From positions 62,001-126,000 of the forward strand of contig CALKHP010000003.1 in the NCBI GenBank assembly GCA_937988775.1: a DNA stretch of 64,000 nucleotides. Reading direction: 5' to 3'. The stretch's first letter is position 1. Each line of letters opens with the position of its first letter. The notes below the pieces were generated by a model that made no database searches, was not told the origin of the DNA, and saw only the letters and a list, made by a program, of their open reading frames with translations. This DNA is from an uncultured Alphaproteobacteria bacterium. GTDB lineage: Bacteria; Pseudomonadota; Alphaproteobacteria; Rhizobiales; Beijerinckiaceae. The position numbers were made by a program, and so were the translations under genes. This document shows positions 43,869 through 53,043 of the stretch, piece after piece.

Positions 43869-45173
43869 CTATTCCGCCGCGAGGCGCTCAGGGGTCGCGC
43901 CCGGCAGGCCGAACAGCACGGCGAGACGCGCGATGCCGGTGCGATGGCCGAAATGGCGCTTGAGGCGCGCTTCCCCGGCAGCCCCGAGACGGCGGCGCTC
44001 GGCCGGCGCGCCGATCAGGCCCGCCAGGGCATCCGCCAGCGCGGCTGCGTCATCGGGCGGCACCAGCAGCCCGGTCTCGCCCGAGACGATCAGTTCGGGG
44101 ATCGCCGATACCGTCGTCGACAGGCAGGCGAGGCCCTGGCTCTGGGCCTCCATCAGCACGTTGGGCAGGCCGTCGCGGTCGCCGTCGCCGGCGATGCGGC
44201 ACGGCAGCACGAACAGGTCGGCGGCGCGATAGCGCGCCAGCACCGCCTCCTGCGCCTGGGGCCCGAGCCATTCGATGCGCCCGGCGAGGCCGAGTTTTTC
44301 CGCCTGGCGCTTGAGCGCGGCGAGCTGGTCGCCGCCGCCAATATGGGTCAGGCGCCAGTTGAGGCCGGGCGGCAGGCTGGCGAGCGCCGCGAGCAGCAGG
44401 TCGTAGCCCTTCTTCTCGACGGCGCGCCCGACGCTGAGCAGCCGGACCGGATGGGTCGGGGCGCTGCCGTCACGGTTGTCGTCCGGCAGGGCGAGGCCGC
44501 GAAACCGCGCCAGATCGAGGCCGTGATAGATCAGGTGCACCGGCTTGTCGCGCGGCGCGAGCGCGCTGAGATGCGCCGCGCCGCTGCCGGTGCAGGTCGT
44601 CGTCCATCGCGCTTCGGCGAGCTTGCCGGCGAGGTCGCGCCGGCGCGAGGTCCAGATATCCTTGGCATGGGCCGAGCACGACCATGGCAGGCCGGTGAGA
44701 TGGGCGGCGTAGCGCGTCACGGAGGCCGGCGTATGGATGAAATGCGCGTGCAGCCAGGTGACGTCGGCCGGGCGCTCGGCGGCGAGTACCAGCGCCTGGC
44801 CGAAGCGGCGCAGGCGGTTGCGGCTCATGTCATGCGCGAGATCGGCGAGCATCAGGCGGGTCGTGTGCCAGAAGCGCCGCGTGGCGATCTGGCCGGCAAG
44901 CGCCTTCAGCACGCGCAGCGGCTCGTGATGCAGGTATTCCGGCAGATAGGCGACGGGGGCGGCGATCTCGCGCGTGATCGGGTGGCTGCGCGTCTCGGTC
45001 GGGTGGCGCAGCGCCATGATGGCGATGGCGAGCCCCGCCTGTTCGAGCCCGAGGATTTCCTGCGCGATGAACGTCTCGGACAGGCGCGGGTAGCCCTTGA
45101 GCACGAACAGCACGGTGCCGCGCCCCGGCATGGCGCCGGCGGGTTCGTCGGGCCTTGAAGCGGCGGAGTTCAC
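43869..45173 (-). CDS. Glycosyltransferase, GT4
   Basis: 434 residues from GTG 45173, which overlaps the upstream stop (GTGA); ATG 45131 is the alternative. VLFVLKGYPRLSETFIAQEI is the WcaL/AmsK-like start. HAHFIHTPASVTRYAA, LLSVGRAVEKKGYDLLLAAL and DGLPNVLMEAQSQGLACLST (donor E-x7-E region) are typical GT4. Middle gene of the operon. Likely adds a sugar to an exopolysaccharide or lipid-linked oligosaccharide. Confidence 0.87.
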   Translation of the reverse strand: MNSAASRPDEPAGAMPGRGTVLFVLKGYPRLSETFIAQEILGLEQAGLAIAIMALRHPTETRSHPITREIAAPVAYLPEYLHHEPLRVLKALAGQIATRRFWHTTRLMLADLAHDMSRNRLRRFGQALVLAAERPADVTWLHAHFIHTPASVTRYAAHLTGLPWSCSAHAKDIWTSRRRDLAGKLAEARWTTTCTGSGAAHLSALAPRDKPVHLIYHGLDLARFRGLALPDDNRDGSAPTHPVRLLSVGRAVEKKGYDLLLAALASLPPGLNWRLTHIGGGDQLAALKRQAEKLGLAGRIEWLGPQAQEAVLARYRAADLFVLPCRIAGDGDRDGLPNVLMEAQSQGLACLSTTVSAIPELIVSGETGLLVPPDDAAALADALAGLIGAPAERRRLGAAGEARLKRHFGHRTGIARLAVLFGLPGATPERLAAE

Positions 45174-46435
45174 AGGCCGGCGCGCAACGGTTCGGGGCTG
45201 GTCCGGCCGGCGAGCAGCGGGTCGATATGGGCGCACACGCCGCTGAGGCCATGCAGCAGGCCGGGCAAGGCGGCGCTCGATGGCGGCGGCTGGTCGGCGA
45301 GGCGGCGCAGCGCCGCCGCCATGGCGAGCGGATCGCGCGCGGCCGCGCCCGATTCCGTCGGGTCCTCCAGCACCGAGACGAGGCCGAGTTCGGCGGCGCG
45401 GCGCGCCCGGATCGTCTGTTCCTGGCGCGGCCGCGCGCGCGGCACGAGCAGGGCCGGCTTGTCGAAGGACAGGATCTCGCAGAACGTGTTGTAGCCGCCC
45501 ATGGCGACGATGCCGGTGGCCCGACTCATCAGCCGCTCGATCTTCGGATCGAAGGCGATCGCCTCGACGCGCGGCAGCCCGTCGATGCGGTCGAGGAAGG
45601 CGCGGCGCTGCGTGCGCGACATATAGGGGCCGAACACGATCACCGCCGGCAGGGGCAGGCCGGGGTCGCTTTCATAGGCCGCGATCACCCAGTCGATCAG
45701 GTCGTGGCCGTCGCCGCCGCCGCCGGCCGTGACGAGCAGGAACGGCTCCTTGGTCGAGCGCGGATAGCGGATCGCCGGCGGGCCGGCCGGTACGGAGCGC
45801 TCGAGATAGCCGGTATAGACCAGCCGGCGCTCGATCTCGGGCGGCAGCCCGACGCCGGCGAGCGGCTGGTGGAAGGCGCTGACGCCGTAGATGAGCACGT
45901 CGTCGTAATGCTCGATCAGCGTGCGCATGGCGCCCTTGCGGTGCCATTCCTCGCGCAGCACGGCCTGCTCGTCGAGCACGTCGCGAATGCCGAGAATGCG
46001 ATGCGTGCCCATGGCGCCGAGGCGGATCAGCGTCGGCAGGATCTCGCCGCGAAAGCCGGCCGGCTCCTTGTCGGCGATGAAGATGTCGGGCCGGAAGATT
46101 TCCGCCGTCTGGCGGATGATACCCTCGCGCAGCGCCGTGACTTCCTCGATATCGAGGCGCAGGTCGGCGCTGGCATAGCCGCCATCCTCGTTCTTGAGGA
46201 CGCCCGGCACGCGCACGAAATCGATGCCGCCGCCGAAATTGAAGCTGCCGGCGAGCGAGGAACCCGAGACGATCAGGATCGAAATCTCGTCATGGCTCTT
46301 GACCAGCGCGTTGGCGATGGCGCGGCTGCGGCGGATATGGCCAAGCCCGAACGTGTCGTGGCTGTACATCATCACCCTGGCGCCGCGGCGCGGTGGCACC
46401 GCTCCAAGCAGGCTGCTCACGTTACGAAGCACCAT
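45170..46435 (-). CDS. Glycosyltransferase-like protein (MurG-type GT-B)
   Basis: 421 residues from ATG 46435. RVMMYSHDTFGLGHIRRSRA has the GxGH-type acceptor loop; FLLVTAGGGGDGHDLIDWVI begins domain 2; GIVAMGGYNTFCEILSFDKPALLVPRARPR is the donor loop. Closest in style to the GT28-like gene two genes down (GGYNT versus AGYNT), so they may be ancient paralogs. First gene of the operon. Confidence 0.8.
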   Translation of the reverse strand: MVLRNVSSLLGAVPPRRGARVMMYSHDTFGLGHIRRSRAIANALVKSHDEISILIVSGSSLAGSFNFGGGIDFVRVPGVLKNEDGGYASADLRLDIEEVTALREGIIRQTAEIFRPDIFIADKEPAGFRGEILPTLIRLGAMGTHRILGIRDVLDEQAVLREEWHRKGAMRTLIEHYDDVLIYGVSAFHQPLAGVGLPPEIERRLVYTGYLERSVPAGPPAIRYPRSTKEPFLLVTAGGGGDGHDLIDWVIAAYESDPGLPLPAVIVFGPYMSRTQRRAFLDRIDGLPRVEAIAFDPKIERLMSRATGIVAMGGYNTFCEILSFDKPALLVPRARPRQEQTIRARRAAELGLVSVLEDPTESGAAARDPLAMAAALRRLADQPPPSSAALPGLLHGLSGVCAHIDPLLAGRTSPEPLRAGL

Positions 46436-46735
46436 GGAACACCGCGGTTTCTGGGAAGGGATGACAGAAAGGCGCGGCCGTTTGTGCCAACGCTCCTGTC
46501 GCGAATTGGGAAGATGCCGCCACGCGCCGCCTGCTCGAATCGATTCCGGTTTCCGGCGACGGTGCGAGACCGGCAGCCGTCGCCACGAACACAACCCCCA
46601 CGCCACGGGAAACGCCCCGCCGGACGATCGTTTCAAAGCATTTCGTGTCGGTTGCGTCAGGTGCCCCCGCCGCAGCCGAGCGGATAATTATAAAGAGGTC
46701 GCCGGCATCGCGCAATTCGGGCGATATGGCGGCTC
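46436..46735. other. 300-nt intergenic stretch
   Basis: Lies before the glycosyltransferase operon (minus strand) and after the D-threonine-aldolase-like gene on the same strand. I see no gene, palindrome or terminator; it presumably contains the promoter of the operon. Confidence 0.3.
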
Positions 46736-47821
46736 TCACCCGAGCCGGCCACGCGCGGCCACGGGGATTTCGCCGATGATCTCGCCGCCGCGCACCGCGA
46801 TCAGCCGGTCGACCATGTTGACGACGACGCAGACATGGTTCGGGATCACCCGCACCACGTCGCCGACCTCCGGCTTGTCGTTGCAGCCGGAGAGGTCGAG
46901 GAAGCCGTGCTCCTCGGCGAAGCGCGCGATGCGGGCCTGCGGGTGCTCGAGGATCAGGCCATGGCCGTCGAGCCCGCCGCCGGTGTCGCTGGTCAGCGTC
47001 TTGGAGCCCGAATCGAGGATGCCGCGCTCCGGCCCCGCCCGGCTGACCACGGTGGCATAGACCTCGAGCGCGCAATCCTCGAGCGTCGCCGCGCCGCAGG
47101 CCAGCATCATGCGGTCGTTGAAGATCGAGGTGCCGACGCGGTGTTCGGTCGCGCCCTTGAGCTTGCCGAGATTGACGAGGTTCGGCGTGCCGCCGGTCGA
47201 GACGATGCGCGCGGTGAGGCCGAGGCTGGCAAGGCCGGCGCTGGCGGCATCGAGAAAGCGCTGCGCCTTGTCCCAGCCATCCTCTGTCGGGTACAGCATC
47301 AGCCCGTCGAAGCGCAGGCCGGTGCTGCCGGCGATCTGGCCGGCGAGCGCCACCGCCTCCTCCGGCGTCTCGACGCCGGCGCGCTGGCGCCCGGTATCGC
47401 ATTCGACGACGACGCCGAGATCGCGCCCCGCGCGCGCCGCCGCGTCGGGCAGGCCGGCAATGGTGACGGGATTGTCGGCCGCGACCGTGACGCTGGCGCG
47501 GGCGAGCAGCGCGCCGAGGCGGCGCATCTTCTCCTCGCCGATGAGATTGTAGCTGATCAGGATGTCGTCGAGCCCGCCATCGGCCATCACCTCGGCCTCG
47601 CCGAGCTTCTGGCAGGTGATGCCGCGCGCGCCGGCGTCACGCTGCATGGCGGCGAGCACGGGGCTCTTATGCGTCTTGATATGCGGCCGGTTGGCGACGC
47701 CGGCGGCATCGCACAGCGCCTGGACGCGGGCGATGTTGCGTTCGACCTTGTCGAGGTCGATGACCACGGCGGGCGTGCCGAAGGTGCGCGCCACCTCCGC
47801 CTTCAGGGTTTCTATCGCCAT
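46736..47821 (-). CDS. D-threonine aldolase-like PLP enzyme
   Basis: 361 residues from ATG 47821. Alanine-racemase-fold enzyme: TPAVVIDLDKVERNIARVQ, PHIKTHKSP with the PLP lysine, ITCQKLGEAEVMA, and near the C-terminus VIPNHVCVVVNMVD with metal-ligand His and Cys as in D-threonine aldolase/D-serine dehydratase-type proteins. It acts on a D-beta-hydroxy amino acid; the exact substrate is not evident. Divergent from argE. Confidence 0.85.
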   Translation of the reverse strand: MAIETLKAEVARTFGTPAVVIDLDKVERNIARVQALCDAAGVANRPHIKTHKSPVLAAMQRDAGARGITCQKLGEAEVMADGGLDDILISYNLIGEEKMRRLGALLARASVTVAADNPVTIAGLPDAAARAGRDLGVVVECDTGRQRAGVETPEEAVALAGQIAGSTGLRFDGLMLYPTEDGWDKAQRFLDAASAGLASLGLTARIVSTGGTPNLVNLGKLKGATEHRVGTSIFNDRMMLACGAATLEDCALEVYATVVSRAGPERGILDSGSKTLTSDTGGGLDGHGLILEHPQARIARFAEEHGFLDLSGCNDKPEVGDVVRVIPNHVCVVVNMVDRLIAVRGGEIIGEIPVAARGRLG

Positions 47822-47881
47822 GTCATGGCCTCCAGTTGCGTGACGCACCATGGACCGGGAGGGTTCGGCTCTTCAAGGCCG

Positions 47882-47926
47882 GATCGCCCGAGACAGGACC
47901 GCCCGAGACAGGATCGGCCTCGACAG
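47882..47926. repeat. Three tandem 15-bp units
   Basis: GATCGCCCGAGACAG, GACCGCCCGAGACAG and GATCGGCCTCGACAG in direct tandem within the divergent D-TA/argE promoter region, 64 nt before argE. Units differ by one to three bases. Confidence 0.65.
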
Positions 47927-47989
47927 AAGCGCCGGTTATCCCGCATGATCGGCGTCCCGCCCGTTCCTTCCCGCAAACAGCGTCCTTCC

Positions 47990-49159
47990 ATGACCTCCGA
48001 CATCACGCAGACCACGCTCGACATTCTCGGGCATCTCGTCGCCTTCGACACCACCAGCCGCAACAGCAACCTGCCCCTCATCGAGTGGGTCGAGGCCTAT
48101 ATGCGGCCCTCTGGCGCGCGCATGGAGCGCATCCCATCGCCCGACGGCGAGCCGAAGGCCAACCTTTACATGAGCTTCGGGCCGCAGGACGTACCGGGCT
48201 ACATCCTGTCCGGCCATACCGACGTGGTGCCGGTCGATGGCCAGGACTGGACGCGGCCGCCTTTCGCGCTGACCATCGAGGACGGCCGTGCCTATGGCCG
48301 CGGCAGTTGCGACATGAAGGGGTTTCTGGCGTGCTGCCTCGCCGCCGTGCCCAGGCTTGCCGCCGCGCAGCTGACGACGCCGATCCATCTGGCGTTCTCC
48401 TATGACGAGGAGGTCGGCTGCACCGGCGTCAGGCCGATGATCGCCGTGCTCGGGGGCCGCAAGGTGGTGCCGAGGGGCGCCTTCATCGGCGAGCCAAGCT
48501 CGATGCAGGTGACGATCGGCCATAAGGGCGGCCAGCGCTACCGCGTCGATATCAAGGGCAAGGCGGCGCATTCCTCGCTGGCGCCGCAGGGCGTCAACAG
48601 CGTCGAATGGGGCGCGCGGCTCGTCGCCTTCATCCGCGACCTTGCCGAGCGCACGGCGGCCCATGGCGCGCGCGATCCGCTCTATGACGTGCCCCATACC
48701 ACGCTGCATTGCGGCATCTTCCACGGCGGCACCGCCAACAATATCGTGCCGCACGAAGCTTGGTTCACCTTCGAGGTCAGGGCGATCGGCAGCGAGACCG
48801 CCGAGCCCTATGTCGATGAAATCATCGCCTATGCGCGCGAAAAGCTCGAACCGGCGATGAAGGCGATCGATGCGGAGGCCGGCTTCGTGTTCACGCCGGC
48901 GATCGGCCTGCCGCCGCTGGAGACCGTGCCCGAAGCGGAGATCGCGGTGCTCGCCAAGCAGCTTGCCCAGGGCAACGCGCACGGCAAGGTCGGCTACGGC
49001 ACCGAGGCGAGCCTGTTCCAGGCCGGCGGCATTGCTTCGGTAGTGGTCGGGCCGGGCAATATCGAGCAGGCGCACAAGCCGGACGAGTTCATCGAGATCG
49101 CGGAACTTGCGCGCTGCAACGCTTTCATCGACCGGCTGATCGCGCATTGCTCGCGCTGA
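47990..49159 (+). CDS. argE: Acetylornithine deacetylase
   Basis: 389 residues, M20 metallopeptidase fold. Zinc-site motifs LSGHTDVVPVDGQDW, GRGSCDMKGFLAC, FSYDEEVGCTGVRPM (general base Glu) and GEPSSMQVTIGHKGG. GTEASLFQAGGIASVVVGPG near the C-terminus. Cytosolic arginine pathway enzyme. ATG 47990 is favoured; ATG 47945 would add 15 residues. Its 3' end overlaps the convergent ligase gene by 35 nt. Confidence 0.9.
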   Translation: MTSDITQTTLDILGHLVAFDTTSRNSNLPLIEWVEAYMRPSGARMERIPSPDGEPKANLYMSFGPQDVPGYILSGHTDVVPVDGQDWTRPPFALTIEDGRAYGRGSCDMKGFLACCLAAVPRLAAAQLTTPIHLAFSYDEEVGCTGVRPMIAVLGGRKVVPRGAFIGEPSSMQVTIGHKGGQRYRVDIKGKAAHSSLAPQGVNSVEWGARLVAFIRDLAERTAAHGARDPLYDVPHTTLHCGIFHGGTANNIVPHEAWFTFEVRAIGSETAEPYVDEIIAYAREKLEPAMKAIDAEAGFVFTPAIGLPPLETVPEAEIAVLAKQLAQGNAHGKVGYGTEASLFQAGGIASVVVGPGNIEQAHKPDEFIEIAELARCNAFIDRLIAHCSR

Positions 49160-50429
49160 TCGCGGCGGGCGCGGCGCGGGCGCGGCGCGTCCGGCTGTAG
49201 GCATAGGTCGCGATCGCCGTGCCCCAGACGACACCGATCTCGAGCCAGAGATGGCGCCAGTGGTCGGTATCGATCTGGATGCCCTGCAACAGGCCGAGGA
49301 ACGTCACCGACCACACCGCGATATAGCGCCGCTGCCATGGCGTGCGCTTGAAGACCGCACCCCAGCCGATGATGCAGGTCATGACGATGGTGGTGAAATA
49401 GGTCAGCCCGCCGAGCCAGCCGTAGGAGGCGAAGGCATCGACATAGACGTTATGCGGGTCTGAGTGGAAAATCTTCGGGAACTGCAGCGGCCCGAAGCCG
49501 TTCGGCAGGCTGAGCAACTGGCCCATGGCGGCGATCTGGTTCTCGAAACGGCCGCCGACGCCGATATCGTAATCCTGGCTCAGCGAGGCGCGGCTTTCGA
49601 ACAGCGAGCGCGTCGAATCGTCGGACAGCACCAGCAGCAGCAGCAGTACGAAAATGCCGGCGCCGAGCAGGAAACACAGCACGATGCGGCGTCGCTCGCG
49701 CGCCGATTGCGTGGTCAGGAAGCACAACCCCGCCGTCATCACCGCGCCGCCGATGAAGATGCCCCAGGCGCCGCGCGAGAAGGTGAAGAAGATGCCGCCG
49801 ACGATCGGCAGCAGCATGAGCCAGGCGAGCCACGGCCGGCGCGCGTGGCCGAGCAGCAGGTTCTGCACCAGGAACACCGCCGGCATGCACAAGAACGGCC
49901 CGAGCACGTTCGGGTCCTTGAACGTGCCGGAGGCTCGTCCGCCATAGCGCGCGAACAGGTCGACGAGGCCGAAAACATCGAGCGCGCCGAGAATGCCGAG
50001 CCCGCCGGCGATGGCGGCGCCCGGCACCCAAGCGTTCAGGATCAGTTCGAGCCGCTCGTGCGTATCCTCCAGCAGCAGGCAACCGAAGAACAGGCAGGTC
50101 AGCATCATGTAGAAGGAGACCGCGATGAAGGTGACGGCGTCCTTGTCGTAGGTGAACGGGATCAGCGACATGGCGCCGCCGAGGTTGAACAGCGCCAGCC
50201 CGATCGCCAGCGGCATCAGCGCGGCGTGGGTGCGCAGCCCGGTCGCCAGGAAGATCGCCGCCGTGATCACGAACATCGCCTCGTAGGGCGACGGCTCGAC
50301 GAAAACGAAAAAGCCCGAGAATATAAACAGCTGCAGGGCGATGCGCCGCAGCGTGGCGATGGGCAAGGTCACGCGCGGTTTCGCGGTCGCGGCTCCGGCC
50401 CAGTGCAGATTCGGCGTCGCGCCGGCCAT
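49125..50429 (-). CDS. O-antigen ligase/polymerase-like membrane protein
   Basis: 434 residues, about 11 hydrophobic segments. The large loop and following motif GFGPLQFPKIFHSDPHNVYVDAFASYGWLGGL (quoted in part) place it in the Wzy_C/WaaL family; FSRGAWGIFIGG and SGTFKDPNVLGPFLCMPAVF are further family landmarks. ATG 50429 has GAGG upstream; GTG 50453 is possible. Likely ligates or polymerises surface glycan on the periplasmic face. Confidence 0.85.
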   Translation of the reverse strand: MAGATPNLHWAGAATAKPRVTLPIATLRRIALQLFIFSGFFVFVEPSPYEAMFVITAAIFLATGLRTHAALMPLAIGLALFNLGGAMSLIPFTYDKDAVTFIAVSFYMMLTCLFFGCLLLEDTHERLELILNAWVPGAAIAGGLGILGALDVFGLVDLFARYGGRASGTFKDPNVLGPFLCMPAVFLVQNLLLGHARRPWLAWLMLLPIVGGIFFTFSRGAWGIFIGGAVMTAGLCFLTTQSARERRRIVLCFLLGAGIFVLLLLLVLSDDSTRSLFESRASLSQDYDIGVGGRFENQIAAMGQLLSLPNGFGPLQFPKIFHSDPHNVYVDAFASYGWLGGLTYFTTIVMTCIIGWGAVFKRTPWQRRYIAVWSVTFLGLLQGIQIDTDHWRHLWLEIGVVWGTAIATYAYSRTRRARAAPAAISASNARSAGR

Positions 50430-50510
50430 CGAAACCTCGTTATGAACCGCCACGGACAGGATCGGCGCCCATTCAACCCTGTCAGGGTTAACAAAGCCTG
50501 AGGCGAGGGC

Positions 50511-50717
50511 TCAAGGCTTCGGCGGGTCGGCTTGGTCCGGCGCTTGTCGCGGCGGCGCCTCGTCGCGGATCGGCCGGTCGTCGCCATCGAACAGCACACG
50601 CTCCGCCGCGCCGTCGAGATCGTCATATTGCCCGCTGCGCAGCGTCCACATGAAGGCGCCGAGGCCGATCAGCCCGAGAATGAGCGCGATCGGCACCAGA
50701 TAGAGGAAATCCTCCAT
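50511..50717 (-). CDS. ccoS: cbb3 oxidase maturation protein CcoS
   Basis: 68 residues: MEDFLYLVPIALILGLIGLG is the single membrane helix with the family start, followed by AFMWTLRSGQYDDLDGAAERVLFDGDD, the conserved CcoS block (given here as landmark). The tail is acidic and Pro-rich. Needed for cofactor insertion into cbb3 oxidase. Start overlaps the ccoI stop by one base (TGATG). Confidence 0.95.
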   Translation of the reverse strand: MEDFLYLVPIALILGLIGLGAFMWTLRSGQYDDLDGAAERVLFDGDDRPIRDEAPPRQAPDQADPPKP

Positions 50718-52993
50718 CAGGCGTTGCCGCCGGCAAGGCGAAGCGGCGCGCTGGCAGCCGGCCGGGCGGCCGGGACGGCTGGCCCGCCGCTGAGGCGCAA
50801 GGCATTGGCGACCACCAGCACCGACGAGCCCGACATGGCGATCGCCGCGACGAGCGGCGTGACATAGCCGAGCATCGCCAACGGCACGGCGATCAGGTTG
50901 TAGAGCACGGCGAGCGCGAGGTTCTGGCGCACGAGCCGGCCGGCGGCGCGCGCGATGCCGATCGCCAGCGGCACGGCGGCGAGGCTCTCGTGCAGGAAGA
51001 CGAGGTCGGCGGCATTGCGGCCGATATCAGCGGCGGAAGCCGGCGCCATCGAGGCATGCGCCGCGACCAGCGCCGGCGCATCGTTGAGGCCGTCGCCGAT
51101 CATCAGAACCTTGCGACCGCCGGCTTCGATGGCGGCGATGCGCGCGCGCTTGCCCTCGGGCGTGGCATTGGCGGTGTAGGGGAGGTCGCCAAGCGCCGCC
51201 GCCGTATGTGCCACCGCCGCCTCGCGGTCGCCCGAGACGATCTCCAGCGGCAGGCCGGCGTGGCGCAGCGCGGCGACGGCATCGGCTGCGCCCTCGCGCA
51301 GCCGGTCCTCGAAGCGGAACGCAGCTTCGGCGGCGCCGTCGCGGGCGAGGACGACACTGGCGCCGGCGCTCTCCTGCGGCGTATGCGCCGCGTCACGGAG
51401 CGCCCAGTCCGGCCGGCCGAGGCGCCAGGTGCCGGAGGCGAGCCGCGCCTCCAGCCCGTAGCCCGGCTGCTCGCTGAGCGCGTCCGGTGGCACCGGCACG
51501 GCGCCGAGCCCGCCGGAGGCGGCGGCGATGGCGCGCGAATAGGGGTGGCGCGAGTGCATCGCCATGGCGCCGGCCATGGCAAGCGCTGCCGGGGCGATCA
51601 GGTCGGGGCCGATCAGTTGCGGTTCGCCGCGCGTCAGCGTGCCGGTCTTGTCGAAGATCAGCGCGTCGACGCCGGCGAGACGCTCGAGCGCGCCGCCATC
51701 CTTGAGGAGGATGCCGCGCGCGAACAGGCGCTGGGCAGCTACGACCTGCACCATCGGCACGGCGAGGCCGAGCGCGCATGGGCAGGTGATGATCAGCACC
51801 GAGATGGCGATTGTGAGCGAAAGGTGCAGGTCGCCGGTGGCGAGAAGCCAGCCGAGGCCGGTCAGGGCTGCGGCGCTGTGCACCACCGGCGCATAAAGCC
51901 TGGCGGCGCGGTCGGCGATGCGGCGGTAGCCGGCGCGGCCGGATTCGGCCGCCTCCATCAGGCGCAGCATCTCGGCGAGAAACGAATCGCGCGCCGCCGC
52001 CGTGGCGCGGATGATCAGCGGCGCGCCGAGATTGAGCGTGCCGGCCTGCAGGGCGGCGCCGGCCGCCACCGGTCGTGGCAGGCTCTCGCCGCTCACCAGC
52101 GCGCAGTCGAGTTCCGAACGGCCCTCGATCACTTGCGCATCGACCGGCACGCGCTCGCCCACGGCGAGCAGGATCGTCATGCCGGGGGCGATATCCTCGA
52201 CGCCGAGATAGGCGTTGGAGCCGTCGGGTTGGCGCACGAGCGCGCCGCGCGCCGCCAGTTTGGCGAGGCCGGCGACGGCGACGCGGGCGCGCTCGCGCAT
52301 CATGTGATCGAGCGCGCGCCCGATCAGCAGGAAGAACAGCAGCGTGACCGAAGCATCGAAATAGGCATGCGCGCCGTGGTGGAAAGTCTCGTAGGCGCTG
52401 AGCCCGAAGGCGAGCAGCACGCCGATCGAGATCGGCACGTCCATGTTGGTATGGCCGCGGCGGAGCGCGCCCCAGGCGGAGCGGAAGAACACGCGCCCGG
52501 AATAAACAAGCGTCGGCAGCGCGATGGCGCCGGACAGCCAGTGGAAGATGTCGCGCGTCGCGGGATCGGCGCCGGACCAGACCGAGACCGAGAGCAGCAT
52601 GATGTTGCTGGCGGCGAAACCGGCCACGGCGAGGGCGCGCACCAGTTCGGAGACGGCCGGGTCCTTGCGGTCGGCGCTGGCCTCGTGCAGATGCGCCTCG
52701 TAGCCGAGGTCACGCAGCGTTTCGAAGAAGGGCGGCGGCGCGCCCTCGGCACGCCACCTGATGGTGACGCGCCTGGTCGACAGGTTGACGCGGGCGCGCT
52801 CGACGCCGGGCAGGCCGGCGAGCGCGCTTTCGATGCGTGCGATGCAGCCGCCGCAATGGATGCCGGGCACGGACAGGTCGCTCTGGCGGATGCCGTCGGC
52901 GACGATGTGGCTCGCGAGCCGGATCTCGTCGGGCCGGCGGCCGTCGGCGGCAAGGTCCAGCGCCAGTTCGCTGACAGGCGCGCAGCAACTCAT
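50717..52993 (-). CDS. ccoI: Copper P1B-type ATPase for cbb3 assembly
   Basis: 758 residues. N-terminal heavy-metal domain with C47-G-G-C50 (GIHCGGCIARIE), eight membrane helices, transmembrane CPC in ITCPCALGLAVP, phosphorylation site FDKTGTLTRGE and GDGLNDAPAL hinge. Exports/delivers Cu to the oxidase on the periplasmic side (CcoI/FixI family). Follows the DUF2189 gene by 50 nt in the cco operon. Confidence 0.95.
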   Translation of the reverse strand: MSCCAPVSELALDLAADGRRPDEIRLASHIVADGIRQSDLSVPGIHCGGCIARIESALAGLPGVERARVNLSTRRVTIRWRAEGAPPPFFETLRDLGYEAHLHEASADRKDPAVSELVRALAVAGFAASNIMLLSVSVWSGADPATRDIFHWLSGAIALPTLVYSGRVFFRSAWGALRRGHTNMDVPISIGVLLAFGLSAYETFHHGAHAYFDASVTLLFFLLIGRALDHMMRERARVAVAGLAKLAARGALVRQPDGSNAYLGVEDIAPGMTILLAVGERVPVDAQVIEGRSELDCALVSGESLPRPVAAGAALQAGTLNLGAPLIIRATAAARDSFLAEMLRLMEAAESGRAGYRRIADRAARLYAPVVHSAAALTGLGWLLATGDLHLSLTIAISVLIITCPCALGLAVPMVQVVAAQRLFARGILLKDGGALERLAGVDALIFDKTGTLTRGEPQLIGPDLIAPAALAMAGAMAMHSRHPYSRAIAAASGGLGAVPVPPDALSEQPGYGLEARLASGTWRLGRPDWALRDAAHTPQESAGASVVLARDGAAEAAFRFEDRLREGAADAVAALRHAGLPLEIVSGDREAAVAHTAAALGDLPYTANATPEGKRARIAAIEAGGRKVLMIGDGLNDAPALVAAHASMAPASAADIGRNAADLVFLHESLAAVPLAIGIARAAGRLVRQNLALAVLYNLIAVPLAMLGYVTPLVAAIAMSGSSVLVVANALRLSGGPAVPAARPAASAPLRLAGGNA

Positions 52994-53043
52994 TGCTCTC
53001 TCCTATCGCCTCCGGCCGGCCGTCGCGTCCCTCGTGGTTTCCT

